A DNA stretch of 64,000 bases from LZORAL124-50-18 sp051208045 (GTDB taxonomy: Bacteria; Pseudomonadota; Gammaproteobacteria; Pseudomonadales; Oleiphilaceae): positions 434,001-498,000 of the forward strand of contig JBPJFY010000001.1 of the NCBI GenBank assembly GCA_051208045.1, in the 5' to 3' direction. The first letter of the stretch is position 1. Every line of letters starts with the position of its first letter. The position numbers were made by a program, and so were the translations under genes. Under the pieces are notes generated by a model. The model saw nothing but the letters and a program-made list of their open reading frames with translations. It was not told where the DNA came from and did not search any database. Shown here piece after piece: positions 16,713 through 26,043 of the stretch.

Positions 16713-19499
16713 ATGAAGCGGACCACCTTTTCTCCTCTCGTTACCCGCTTTTTTATTTCTGCGGCGTTGCCGGTCTTTCTCCTGTTGGTGGTGGCTAACC
16801 TGGGTTATCTCGCGATCAAAACCAATCTGGTCAAAGAGCAGCTGATCGAGAGTAATGAAGAGCAGGTGGAATTACTGGCCAAGCAGATTTCCATTCCCAT
16901 CTGGTCTCTGGATCGGCAGACGACGGATGCCATCCTGCGTGGCGTTCTGGAAAAAAAGCAAATTGAGTGCGTGGTACTGGACGAGTTCGAAACCTACAAG
17001 GAAGTCGTGCGTCATCATGTAGAACTCGGCAAGTGTCAAAAGAACGCGCAAGGGGATGCCGATCATATCATAGAACGGGATGTGCTCTACGATTTCGATG
17101 GGCAACAGATTAAGACCGGCGTACTGCAGGTGCATCTGGACATTCGTTCGGTCAATAAAGCGCTGTTTTCAAGCTCATTCAATGAGCTGGGCTTCTTTGC
17201 ATTTTACGTCTTAATCTTCATGGTGGGTTTTCACTTCGCACTGAAATCTACGGTGTTGAAGCCGCTGCAAATTGTCCGCGACTCCATTCTGCATCATCAG
17301 CAGACGGGGGAACGGATTCTGGTGCAATGGGACTCGAAAGATGAGCTGGGGCAGTTTATTGACGAGTACAATGACAGTCTGGTGAGCAACCGGAAAGCGG
17401 AAGAAGAGCTGAGAGACAAAAACCAGCGACTGGATGCCGCCCTCAAACAGGCAGAGGCTGATCGGCTCGCGGCAGAGAAAGCCGTGCAGGCCAAAAGTGA
17501 GTTTCTGGCGAACATGAGCCATGAAATTCGCACACCGATGAACGCCATTCTGGGGCTGGCGCAGTTGTTATCCAATACACAGCTGGACATGAAACAAACC
17601 GGGTATCTGCGTCATATATCCAATTCCGCCGGTGTGCTGCTGGCGATCATTAACGATATTCTGGACTTCTCGAAAATTGAAGCGGGCAAACTGGAACTGG
17701 AAGAGGCCGAATTCAGCTTTCTGAATATGATTGAGCGGCTGGCAGACGTGGAGTCAGTAGCGGCCGACAAAAAGGGACTGGAGTTCCGATTCCAGGTCGA
17801 TCCGGCGATTCCGCATTATCTGGTGGGTGACGATGTGCGCCTGGCGCAGGTGCTGATTAACCTGGTATCCAATGCCATCAAGTTTACTGAACGGGGCGAG
17901 GTGTCGGTGGTGACGGAGCTGGTCGACAAAACCGCCGATCAGGTCACGGTGCGCTTTGCTGTGAAAGACACCGGGATTGGGATAGAGCAGAAGTCGGCGG
18001 AAAAATTATTTCTCTCATTCACTCAGGCAGACACCTCTACGACCCGCAAATATGGCGGCACGGGCCTCGGGCTGGCCATCAGTCAGCGAATTGTGCAGGA
18101 AATGGGTGGTAAAATTGCTGTGACCTCGCAGCCGGGCAAAGGCAGTGCGTTTGCTTTTGAAGTTGCGCTCCCATACACGAACCAGCGTGATGATACGCCG
18201 ATTGTCCAGGCCCTGCCGGATAATCTGGCGCTGGTGGCTGCAGGACGTTGCAAGCAGTTGGATGAGCTGGTTGCCGTCCTCCAGCCATTGGACATAAAGC
18301 TGTTCGTGTATCCAGACACAACGTCTGCCATTCAGCGCATCGATCAGTTAATCCAGGATGGCTATCACACCGTTGCCATTTGGGAATACAGCAGCACCCG
18401 CACCACATTGCGTGAAGCGGATGAACTGATTCGAGGGCACCAATGTAAGGTGGTGGTACCACTTCTGACGATTGGTGACACCGAAGTGAACCAGCAGATC
18501 ATCAATGATCTGGGTTACGTGCTGATCATGAATACACCGGTAGTTCCCACGCGTGTGTTGAAAATGCTCAAATCGGCATCAGATCTCGCGGCACAACGCT
18601 ATGCGGATTTTCACCCCGAGCCGGATCACGCTGCGGCAGGCGACGCCGTGGTGAATGGAAGGAATCTTGACGGGGCCCAGATCCTGGTGGTGGAAGATAA
18701 TGAAGTGAATCAGGTCGTCGCCCAGGAGATGCTTGAAACCGCGGGTGCCAAAGTGTGGGTGGCCAATGATGGTGTGGAAGCGCTTTCCTACATGGAAACC
18801 TACGGCCAACGCATACAATTGATCTTGATGGATTTGCATATGCCGAATATGGATGGCTTGACCGCCACCCGGAAAATCCGTGAAACTTATGGTGATGACA
18901 TTCCGATTATTGCATTGACAGCCAATGTCACGACTCAGGATCGGGAAAACTGTTCACGCGCCGGCATGAATGATTTCTTATCAAAGCCGATTGAGAATGA
19001 TCGCTTGTTGGCGGTCTTAAGCACCTGGCTGCCAGCAGCAGTGAAACAGCAGGAAATCAGGCCAAAAGTACCGGTGGAACGTCAGTTCCGCGATGGGGCA
19101 GGGGATGTGCCGCTCACTCATTTCAGTGATATGCAGGAGGAAGCCGAAGTGGCGACGGAAATGCTGGATATTGAAGGAACCATTCGTCGGTTTGGAAACA
19201 ACGAGTCGCTGCTGCCGCGCGTGCTCAAGAGCTTTCTGGAAACGTTTGCCGAGTATGACAAGCAGCTGGTCACCGCCTACGACCAGGGCGAGTATGAAGA
19301 GTTTTATCGCCTGGCGCACTCACTGAAAGGCGGGGCGGCCAATGTGGGCGCGGTACCGCTTTCGGAGCTGGGGAAAAAAATGCAGGACCTGATAAAGGAT
19401 GAGCATTATGAAACCGCGCGAGGTATGGTGCCGGAAGTACTGGTGTGTATGAACCAGACGTTTGATGCCGCCCGTGATTATATTGCCGCCAAGGGCTAA
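16713..19499 (+). CDS. Hybrid sensor histidine kinase with HAMP, receiver and Hpt domains
   Basis: A 928-residue BarA-like hybrid kinase. A membrane helix (about 12-33), a periplasmic sensor (about 34-150) and a second helix (about 153-175) lead into HAMP and a short coiled coil. The H box NMSHEIRTPM gives phospho-acceptor His270; the ATPase domain has GGTGLGLAIS. Residues about 510-635 look like a receiver-like segment without the Asp motif. A true receiver has Asp707 (LMDLHMP). A C-terminal Hpt domain carries His869 (AHSLKGGAA). A full phosphorelay to an unlinked regulator is therefore built in. No cognate regulator is adjacent. Confidence 0.93.
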   Translation: MKRTTFSPLVTRFFISAALPVFLLLVVANLGYLAIKTNLVKEQLIESNEEQVELLAKQISIPIWSLDRQTTDAILRGVLEKKQIECVVLDEFETYKEVVRHHVELGKCQKNAQGDADHIIERDVLYDFDGQQIKTGVLQVHLDIRSVNKALFSSSFNELGFFAFYVLIFMVGFHFALKSTVLKPLQIVRDSILHHQQTGERILVQWDSKDELGQFIDEYNDSLVSNRKAEEELRDKNQRLDAALKQAEADRLAAEKAVQAKSEFLANMSHEIRTPMNAILGLAQLLSNTQLDMKQTGYLRHISNSAGVLLAIINDILDFSKIEAGKLELEEAEFSFLNMIERLADVESVAADKKGLEFRFQVDPAIPHYLVGDDVRLAQVLINLVSNAIKFTERGEVSVVTELVDKTADQVTVRFAVKDTGIGIEQKSAEKLFLSFTQADTSTTRKYGGTGLGLAISQRIVQEMGGKIAVTSQPGKGSAFAFEVALPYTNQRDDTPIVQALPDNLALVAAGRCKQLDELVAVLQPLDIKLFVYPDTTSAIQRIDQLIQDGYHTVAIWEYSSTRTTLREADELIRGHQCKVVVPLLTIGDTEVNQQIINDLGYVLIMNTPVVPTRVLKMLKSASDLAAQRYADFHPEPDHAAAGDAVVNGRNLDGAQILVVEDNEVNQVVAQEMLETAGAKVWVANDGVEALSYMETYGQRIQLILMDLHMPNMDGLTATRKIRETYGDDIPIIALTANVTTQDRENCSRAGMNDFLSKPIENDRLLAVLSTWLPAAVKQQEIRPKVPVERQFRDGAGDVPLTHFSDMQEEAEVATEMLDIEGTIRRFGNNESLLPRVLKSFLETFAEYDKQLVTAYDQGEYEEFYRLAHSLKGGAANVGAVPLSELGKKMQDLIKDEHYETARGMVPEVLVCMNQTFDAARDYIAAKG

Positions 19500-19517
19500 G
19501 CCTGCCGACACACGTGT

Positions 19518-20831
19518 ATGAATCGATCCCCGCTGCAATACGTCGACGACGTTAAGAACTGGCTGTTTGAGCCGGAACGCCCCAAACGTTCTCCGGGCGC
19601 GGCGCTTCACCGGACCGCACGCATTTTGTATGCCACCGTGCGGGATCTGGTAGACGGTCAGCTGACTCTGCACGCCATGAGCCTGGTGTATACCACCTTG
19701 TTGTCCATTGTGCCGCTGTTGGCCTTGAGCTTTTCCGTGTTGAAGGCCATGGGGGCCCACAATCACCTGACCCCGCTCCTGATGAACTTTTTTGAGCCCT
19801 TTGGCGAGCAGGGCACGGAAGTTGTTACGAATATTCTGTCCTTCGTGGACAATATCAAAGTGGGCGTGCTGGGTTTTCTTGGCCTGGGTTTATTGGTTTA
19901 CACGGTAATTTCGCTCGTTCAAAAGATTGAGCGCTCCTTTAACGCCATTTGGCGCGTCCCGGAATTACGCAGCATAGGTCAACGATTCAGTAATTACCTG
20001 AGTGTCATCATGGTGGGACCGCTGCTGGTTGTCTCTGCCATCGGGGCGACCGCGTCCATCATGAATTCGTCCATCGTTCAACAGATCGTGGCCATTGAGC
20101 CTTTTGGCACGCTGTTTATCGCTTTTGGCAAGTTAGCGCCGTATTTTTTCATCGTGATTGCATTTACGTTTGTCTACGGCTTTATGCCCAATACCCGGGT
20201 GCACTTCACCAGCGCCCTGCTGGGTGGGCTGATCGGAGGGGTCGCCTGGCAAACGAGTGGGGTATTGTTCGCGTCCTTTGTTGTGAAGTCGTCCAATTAT
20301 GAGGCAATTTATTCGGGCTTCGCGATTGGTATTGTGCTGTTGATCTGGCTGTATATCTGTTGGCTCATATTATTACTGGGTGCAACCATTTCCTATTATT
20401 ATCAGAACAGTCGGCAGATTTGCCCGGCGTTACAGATTCGGTCGTCAGCGCGCCAGGATGAGCGCGTGGGGTTGGCGTTGATGTTTCAGGTGGCACAGCG
20501 CTTCGATCAAGGGCGGCATCCACAATCCGTGATGGACCTTGAACATGATCTGGGTGCGCCGGCGGAAGTGACCCGGCGACTCATGAACAAGCTGATTGAT
20601 CGGCATTTCCTGGCGTATACCGGAGATCGGGCGGATCACCTCGTGCCTGGGAAGTCCATCGACCAGATCCCGTTGGTGGACCTGATACAAGCCATTCGCC
20701 AGGAGGAGCGAAGCAGTTCCCCGCGGCATCAGACGCTGGATTGCGATGCGCTGATCAACACGCTGGAGACCGAATGGGCCAACGCGCTGGAGGGTCAAAC
20801 GTTGGCCGATCTGGTTCGGAAAAACAATTAG
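19518..20831 (+). CDS. YihY/BrkB-family membrane protein with C-terminal regulatory-like domain
   Basis: A 437-residue member of the YihY/BrkB (UPF0761) family of inner membrane proteins of unsettled function. About six helices lie between residues 45 and 295, including LTLHAMSLVYTTLLSIVPLLA, the usual family start. The C-terminal 130 residues are soluble and look winged-helix-like (DLEHDLGAPAEVTRRLMNKL). Its stop overlaps the stop of the convergent hydrolase gene by four bases. Confidence 0.88.
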   Translation: MNRSPLQYVDDVKNWLFEPERPKRSPGAALHRTARILYATVRDLVDGQLTLHAMSLVYTTLLSIVPLLALSFSVLKAMGAHNHLTPLLMNFFEPFGEQGTEVVTNILSFVDNIKVGVLGFLGLGLLVYTVISLVQKIERSFNAIWRVPELRSIGQRFSNYLSVIMVGPLLVVSAIGATASIMNSSIVQQIVAIEPFGTLFIAFGKLAPYFFIVIAFTFVYGFMPNTRVHFTSALLGGLIGGVAWQTSGVLFASFVVKSSNYEAIYSGFAIGIVLLIWLYICWLILLLGATISYYYQNSRQICPALQIRSSARQDERVGLALMFQVAQRFDQGRHPQSVMDLEHDLGAPAEVTRRLMNKLIDRHFLAYTGDRADHLVPGKSIDQIPLVDLIQAIRQEERSSSPRHQTLDCDALINTLETEWANALEGQTLADLVRKNN

Positions 20832-22165
20832 TTCGCATACCCGAGGGGATCTTCCTCCGCACTGTCAACGTCACCGAACTGTACGAAGCGAATCACGTCT
20901 TTGGAAAAGGCCGTTGCCTGATCCGCGTGAGGAATATGCCCGGCACCGGGATAAATAACCACTTTGGGCAGGTAACCCGAACTGGCAAGGCGGATGAAAG
21001 CAGGTTTGATGACCTGCTCGCGCAAGTGGCGGTTTCCGCTGAATGCGGTATTGGGCAGGAACGGGTCCTGACCACCGAAGACCATGAGCACAGGGGCTTG
21101 AACGTACTCCAGCTGCTTAGGAAGGCTTTGAGGGTCATTTCGCAACACTTCTATGCCCTGACCATAGATATCCCACTCGCTTTTACGCAGATAACGCTCG
21201 AATTCGTCCGCTGGGGCCCAAATCAACTCAGTGCGTACACGCGTTAGAAAAGTGCTGTCGATACTGTGCGTTTGAAAGTACCCCACACTGGCCGGCTCGA
21301 TTGCGCCGGTTTTTGCGTTGAGTTTCTGGAAATAATTAAACAGGCGGATGTCTTCAGCGGTTTTTCTGAACTCCCGATCAAAATAACCCAGCACAGACCA
21401 ACGGTTTTGCCACTGTTCGTAGTCGTATTTGATCAGTGGATCAAACAGTGCGAGCGTTTCGGACTCATTTACCTTCACGCTGGGCGCATATTCTTCCAGC
21501 CCGTAAGGGGACTCCAGAATCAGTTTTTCCACGTTGCGGGGAAACTTCAGCGCATAGCCCAGCACCCATTGTGCCCCCAGCGAATGCCCGAGATAGGTCG
21601 CTTTGGGAATGTTCATTTGTTCAACCAGCACGTTATGCACCAGTTTTCGTGAGTCTGCGAGTGGCAACGGCACCGCGTTTTGCAAATTGCCGGGTTGGGA
21701 TTTCCCGTCGCCGGGCAGGTCTACCGTCACCACACGAAAGCCTGCATCCAGCATCTGACGTGTTAGTTGGTAAAAGTAGCCGCTGTTCGCCCCCCGCCCA
21801 TGAATCAATACCAGTGTGGGGGTGTTTTCCGCCACTGGCGTGATTGCATGGGAGTCCGTGACGGCAATTTCCCACAGTTGGTTCCGGTCATCTTTTACGG
21901 TGTAGTACTTTTCCGGAAAAGCATAGTGCACCTGATGTCGCCAGAAGCCTCGTTCATCGCTCTGAGATTTGACGGAGGGTGGGCGAAACGGGTGGCGTTC
22001 GGAATCGCTGGTCTGAGGTGTGACCGCCAGGCACCCTGCCAACCCCACCAGCAGGCTGGTCAGGGTGATCAGGTGAATCAGACGCTGGATACCGATTTTC
22101 GCTGTGTTTGCGTGTTTCGCTGCATGGATGCGCTTAACGACGTGCATGAGTTTATGTGCGTGCAT
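20828..22165 (-). CDS. Alpha/beta hydrolase lipoprotein at the end of the T3SS operon
   Basis: A 445-residue predicted lipoprotein with lipobox LAGC after a long His-rich n-region. The hydrolase core has the oxyanion turn HGRGAN, nucleophile elbow GHSLG, acid strand VFGGQDPF and a final catalytic His in GAGHIPHAD. The ATG at 22165 has AAGGAAGA nine bases upstream; an earlier Met at 22207 lacks this. The gene overlaps the end of sctP by 14 bases, so it is translationally linked to the type III genes. Type III loci do not normally carry such a gene. It may be envelope-located and unrelated to secretion. Confidence 0.82.
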   Translation of the reverse strand: MHAHKLMHVVKRIHAAKHANTAKIGIQRLIHLITLTSLLVGLAGCLAVTPQTSDSERHPFRPPSVKSQSDERGFWRHQVHYAFPEKYYTVKDDRNQLWEIAVTDSHAITPVAENTPTLVLIHGRGANSGYFYQLTRQMLDAGFRVVTVDLPGDGKSQPGNLQNAVPLPLADSRKLVHNVLVEQMNIPKATYLGHSLGAQWVLGYALKFPRNVEKLILESPYGLEEYAPSVKVNESETLALFDPLIKYDYEQWQNRWSVLGYFDREFRKTAEDIRLFNYFQKLNAKTGAIEPASVGYFQTHSIDSTFLTRVRTELIWAPADEFERYLRKSEWDIYGQGIEVLRNDPQSLPKQLEYVQAPVLMVFGGQDPFLPNTAFSGNRHLREQVIKPAFIRLASSGYLPKVVIYPGAGHIPHADQATAFSKDVIRFVQFGDVDSAEEDPLGYAN

Positions 22166-23024
22166 GAACTGTATTCTTCCTTGAATCGCGTTTGTCTGTG
22201 TGTGCAATGAGTTGTCGATTGAGCGTCAGCTGAACCGGGTCGGTGGTAACGCGGGCCAACTGAGCAACCAGCGCGGGTAAATGGGCCTGTAATCGTGATC
22301 CTTGTACCGGATTTTCGCAGGCAAATTGTACTTGCCACGTGCCGTCAACCTTTTGTAGAACGAGTTGCGTGTCGGGTAGCACGCCATCCAGCCTCAAGGT
22401 CTGGGGAAGGTGTGCCTTCTGTGTCGGGCAGGTTTGTATCCAGTCCCTTATCCTGGTCATGACCTCATTGAGCGAAGTCGCTGTGATTGTCTTAGTCGCT
22501 TCGGTCGCGAGGCCTGACTTGCTGGCAACGCCGTTTACGGGATGAATCATCGACAAAGCAAGTGCACTGCCTTCCGCCATGGGTCGAATGGGCGTCTCCA
22601 GAGAGACCTGAACGGCGAACAGTGCGTCTTCCCGCTCAAGCGAGTTTTTGGTCGCGGTTTGAGCGTCAACCTCTGTGTTCGGAGTCCCTCGTGCTGATAC
22701 CTGCGATGCGGCTGGCCATGTTTCTGATGGCTGGAAATTCGGATCTTGAAATGCCGGAGCCTGAATTCCCGGTGTCTGTATTGCTGGTGTTTGCGTTGCC
22801 GGTGTTTGTACCGACGGAGTTTGTATTGACGGTGTTTCCGGGAGTGCGGCATTCGAGCACGTCATAAGCGTCTGGAAATAGGCACGATCCAGAATCTGGC
22901 CCGGTTTCTGGCAGTGAGCCTGGCTTACCGTGGCACCTTGGGACGCCGCCCCGGTCTTTGTCATCGACGTCATCGATTTCGGAGGGGTGATCCCTCGGAA
23001 AGTGAAATAGGCGGAAGGGTTCAT
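22152..23024 (-). CDS. sctP: Type III secretion needle-length regulator SctP (putative)
   Basis: A 290-residue protein at the SctP position, directly after SctO with an ATGA overlap. The start at 23024 (MNPSAYFTF) is chosen for that overlap; the frame is open further upstream. The N-terminal half is disordered and rich in Thr, Pro, Gln and Ala, with seven pentapeptide repeats (residues 64-98). The C-terminal 150 residues form a compact domain (LRLDGVLPDTQLVLQKVDG) that would be the substrate-switch (T3S4) domain. In other systems SctP measures needle length and triggers specificity switching at SctU. Sequence identity to known SctP is low, so the call rests largely on position and architecture. 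Confidence 0.7.
   Translation of the reverse strand: MNPSAYFTFRGITPPKSMTSMTKTGAASQGATVSQAHCQKPGQILDRAYFQTLMTCSNAALPETPSIQTPSVQTPATQTPAIQTPGIQAPAFQDPNFQPSETWPAASQVSARGTPNTEVDAQTATKNSLEREDALFAVQVSLETPIRPMAEGSALALSMIHPVNGVASKSGLATEATKTITATSLNEVMTRIRDWIQTCPTQKAHLPQTLRLDGVLPDTQLVLQKVDGTWQVQFACENPVQGSRLQAHLPALVAQLARVTTDPVQLTLNRQLIAHTDKRDSRKNTVHART
22731..22835 (-). repeat. Pentapeptide-encoding 15-base tandem repeat in sctP
   Basis: Seven consecutive 15-base units encode TPSIQ, TPSVQ, TPATQ, TPAIQ, TPGIQ, APAFQ and DPNFQ. The last two units have diverged. Units differ in third positions and at the variable residues, so this is an aged in-frame repeat. Confidence 0.9.
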
Positions 23025-23434
23025 CGGGTTATCCTCAACAGGCGTAAATGTCGCTGTTTGTCTTGTAAAACATCTAGCTTGAGTTGCCGGCGGGTAATGT
23101 CGTTGTTCACCGCGGCCAGATTGTCTTCGGTTTGCTGGAGACACGCCTGACATGCCTGAAGCTGGCCTGCACTTTGCTGGATGTGGCGGCTCAGGGTGTC
23201 TCGTTGCTGCTGCATCTGATGGATGTCATCTACCGTCAACGCTCGCCCGGTTGAGTGTTGCCAGTGCAGAGCGGAACGCTGGTCGGAGATCTGCTGGTGT
23301 TGATGTCGCAAGCGAGACTCTTCCTGGCGGCTGACCTGGATCTGGTGGTTCAGCCTGCTGGCGCGAAGTTTCCGTGCCAGCAGGCGACGTTCATGGATGC
23401 GAACAAGTTGCTGCAGGGTCTCCAACTCAAGCAT
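23021..23434 (-). CDS. sctO: Type III secretion stalk protein SctO
   Basis: A 137-residue protein, almost entirely heptad-like and rich in Gln, Arg and Leu, with two long coiled-coil helices. It lies just downstream of the ATPase gene, the standard place for SctO (YscO/FliJ-like), which inserts in the ATPase hexamer and couples it to SctV. Families of SctO share structure more than sequence, so position and coiled-coil character are the evidence. It overlaps sctP by four bases. Confidence 0.8.
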   Translation of the reverse strand: MLELETLQQLVRIHERRLLARKLRASRLNHQIQVSRQEESRLRHQHQQISDQRSALHWQHSTGRALTVDDIHQMQQQRDTLSRHIQQSAGQLQACQACLQQTEDNLAAVNNDITRRQLKLDVLQDKQRHLRLLRITR

Positions 23435-23467
23435 CGTAGCGCTCCTCGAATACTGTGACCACTTTCA

Positions 23468-24781
23468 TTACGCTTTGCTCTCCCCAAACAATGCATGCAG
23501 GGCAGTGCAATTGGCATCCCAGGTGGCAAGCTCATTGGCACGTTGCTGAAGCAGTCGATTTATCGCGGGTGTGGCTTGCACGGCGGCATCGGTCTCGCCG
23601 TCATGCCCCGGTTGATATTCACCCAGCTGGATCAGCAGGGCGACTTCTTCATATTTTGCCAGCAGTTGCCGGGCCCGAATGGCGTCCTGCATATGGTGTT
23701 CATCGATGACTCGTGTCATCACACGGCTGGCACTCCGCAGGACGTCAATGGCGGGGTAGTGTCCCTGTGCTGCGAGCTTGCTGGAGAGCAGGATATGCCC
23801 ATCCAGCAATGAACGAACTTCTTCACCGATGGGATCCTGACCGGGATGCTCATCTTCCAACAACACGGTGAAGAAGCTCGTGATGGTGCCGGAATGGTTG
23901 CTGCCAGCCCGTTCAAACAAACGGGGCAGGGTCGCATACACCGAAGGCGGAAAGCCTTTGTTGGCAGCCGGTTCGCCCACAGCAATGCCAACTTCACGCA
24001 GGGCGCGTGCATAACGGGTCACTGAGTCCATCATAAAAACGACGTGCTTGCCTTGATCCCGAAAGTATTCAGCGAGGGCGATGCCGGTCAATACCGCACG
24101 ACAGCGCTCCATGGCGGGTCGGTCAGCGGTAGACACAACAATGCAGGTTTTTGCCAGCGTATCCGCATCCAGATTATCTTCGATGAATTCCCGCACTTCT
24201 CGCCCACGTTCACCCACCAGCACGATGATGTTGACATCACTTGCTGAGCCGCGCGTGAGCATGCCCAACAGCGTACTTTTCCCTCCGCCTGCCGGCGCAA
24301 ATATACCGACGCGCTGACCCAACCCAATTGTGAGCAAGGTGTCGATCGCTGTTACGCCACTCGGCAGAGGGTGTTCTATCGTGGTACGCTCAAAAGGCAA
24401 AGGCGCTTCGCCATTCAGGGCGACAGAGTCGTCGGCAAGGATAGGGCCGAGGGTATCCACTGGGTGACTCATCGCGTTAATCACTCGGCCGAGGAATTCC
24501 CGGCCCACGGGAACCCGGGCGGATTGTTCAATGCGAATGACATCCATGCGGGTGTTGACGCCGGCCAGATTCCCTAGGGGCATCATCAGGGTGTAGTCAC
24601 CGGAGAGTCCCACCACCTCAGCATGTAACCGGTGCTGTGTTCTTGGGTCGACTAATGCATAGAGCTCACCAATGTTCGCCAGCAGTCCGGTCACCTTCAG
24701 CAGGGTACCATTGGCTTCTGCCACCCGCCCAACCCGCTCTTGCGCGAAGTCGTTGTCCCAGTCTGTCAATGCCAGGTTCAT
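23468..24781 (-). CDS. sctN: Type III secretion ATPase SctN
   Basis: A 437-residue hexameric ATPase related to FliI and F1-beta, which unfolds and releases chaperoned substrates at the export gate. The Walker A is APAGGGKST (162-170, Lys168). The Walker B strand is VVFMMDSVTRYARALRE. The signature PAANKGFPPSVYATLPRLFER is typical of SctN/FliI. It overlaps sctL by four bases. Confidence 0.97.
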   Translation of the reverse strand: MNLALTDWDNDFAQERVGRVAEANGTLLKVTGLLANIGELYALVDPRTQHRLHAEVVGLSGDYTLMMPLGNLAGVNTRMDVIRIEQSARVPVGREFLGRVINAMSHPVDTLGPILADDSVALNGEAPLPFERTTIEHPLPSGVTAIDTLLTIGLGQRVGIFAPAGGGKSTLLGMLTRGSASDVNIIVLVGERGREVREFIEDNLDADTLAKTCIVVSTADRPAMERCRAVLTGIALAEYFRDQGKHVVFMMDSVTRYARALREVGIAVGEPAANKGFPPSVYATLPRLFERAGSNHSGTITSFFTVLLEDEHPGQDPIGEEVRSLLDGHILLSSKLAAQGHYPAIDVLRSASRVMTRVIDEHHMQDAIRARQLLAKYEEVALLIQLGEYQPGHDGETDAAVQATPAINRLLQQRANELATWDANCTALHALFGESKA

Positions 24782-25407
24782 TCCTTTACTCCTGTGATCT
24801 TGTTAACGCGATCTTGCCAATTGAGTCGAATCGCACCCAATTCCGTCGCGACAACACAATCCCATTCCGAGAGGGAAGCATCCGCCTGTAGAGAACAGCC
24901 TTTCAGCACGCTTTGATTTTGCAGGCGTTCAACATTCGAAGGCGCGACTTTGATGACCGTGACTGCCTCTCCTTTGAGGGCATTCGACGCACTCTGAATC
25001 AAGGCCGTGAGGGTTTCTGTAACGGGCATATTGGGGATGATCTGTTGCACGAGTTCCAGAGCGCGTGCCTGGAGTCGGGTTTCATGGTCACTCAGGTAGG
25101 CGCGAGCAACTTCCTGTGCCTGAAGTAGATTAGCCACTTGCGCATTCAGTGCTTCCTGTTTTCCGGCCTCCCAGCCGGCTTGATAGGCTTGCGAGTACAG
25201 CTGGTCTGACTGCTTTCCAACCTCAGCTAACCGGGCGTTGAATGTTTCAACGAGTTGTTCGAGAGTTTCCCAGGTAGCCACCTGCGCTGCAGGAATCAAT
25301 GGATTCAGGAGTTCACTGCGTATGTACTGCTGTTTTTCATCCAGGCAGCCCTCCTGTGCGTCTGATTGAGCGGTGTCGATGGCATTGATGCAAATATCCG
25401 GGTTCAT
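24778..25407 (-). CDS. sctL: Type III secretion stator protein SctL
   Basis: A 209-residue FliH/YscL-like ATPase regulator. An N-terminal SctQ-binding region is followed by an alanine- and glutamine-rich helix (about 80-135) and a C-terminal V-ATPase-E-like domain. The start at 25407 is set by the ATGA overlap with sctK; the frame extends 70 codons upstream without a better start. SctL links SctN to the SctQ pods. Confidence 0.87.
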   Translation of the reverse strand: MNPDICINAIDTAQSDAQEGCLDEKQQYIRSELLNPLIPAAQVATWETLEQLVETFNARLAEVGKQSDQLYSQAYQAGWEAGKQEALNAQVANLLQAQEVARAYLSDHETRLQARALELVQQIIPNMPVTETLTALIQSASNALKGEAVTVIKVAPSNVERLQNQSVLKGCSLQADASLSEWDCVVATELGAIRLNWQDRVNKITGVKE

Positions 25408-26030
25408 TCTTGTGCCTCCGAAACCTGTGGGACGGGATGCTGTGTGGTTAGCCAGTGGGCAAAGGCGTCTGCATCCAGGGTGCCGACGATATGAGCTGAG
25501 GTGGCGTCGATCGACGGAGGAAACTGACTGCGAATCAGATCGACATAATCGCCCCAGAGCGGTGTCAATTGGCGAATCAGGAGTGACGCGCCGCATGCAC
25601 TGAGGCTTTCCTGCCAAAAAGATTTCCCCAGCTGGTTTTCCTGCGCACGCTCTGGCCAGGTCAGGAAGGTTGCATCGGTGAATATGCGCTCATACATAAC
25701 TTCCCCCAGCTTGTCCTTGAGCCGCAGAATCTCAGGCTTGAAAACAATCCGCCGAATCACATCGCCATGCATGTGTACGCCGATTTCAAAGGCTATGCGT
25801 TCCCACTGTGCCTGGCTAAAGTGCACTACGTGGTTCAGCAATGACGGGACCAGCTGGGTGTCCAGCGCTTCTGTCGCCATAATTCGCGGAAAGAACACCG
25901 CCAACTGATGGGCGAGGGTCCGGCGCCCAATCCTGCTCTGCCGAGCTTTGCTCAGCATAACGCCGGGCAGTGCCAGCCAGTCGGGATGCACGTGGTCGAC
26001 GATGTGATTTCTCAACGTCTGATGATCCAT
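25404..26030 (-). CDS. sctK: Type III secretion sorting-platform adaptor SctK
   Basis: A 208-residue protein located between SctJ and SctL, the conserved SctK (YscK/OrgA-like) slot. It contains HPDWLALPG and a Trp- and His-rich C-terminal half, as in SctK proteins. It would connect SctD to SctQ in the cytoplasmic platform. The ATG at 26030 has GAAGGAAA upstream. Sequence conservation in this family is poor, so the call rests on both gene order and weak resemblance. Confidence 0.75.
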   Translation of the reverse strand: MDHQTLRNHIVDHVHPDWLALPGVMLSKARQSRIGRRTLAHQLAVFFPRIMATEALDTQLVPSLLNHVVHFSQAQWERIAFEIGVHMHGDVIRRIVFKPEILRLKDKLGEVMYERIFTDATFLTWPERAQENQLGKSFWQESLSACGASLLIRQLTPLWGDYVDLIRSQFPPSIDATSAHIVGTLDADAFAHWLTTQHPVPQVSEAQE

Positions 26031-26043
26031 GGTGGTGTTTCCT

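Noticed and set aside
22731..22835. Repeat array considered as a CRISPR-like element
   Set aside because: Units are 15 bases, directly adjacent without spacers, and in frame in a coding sequence.
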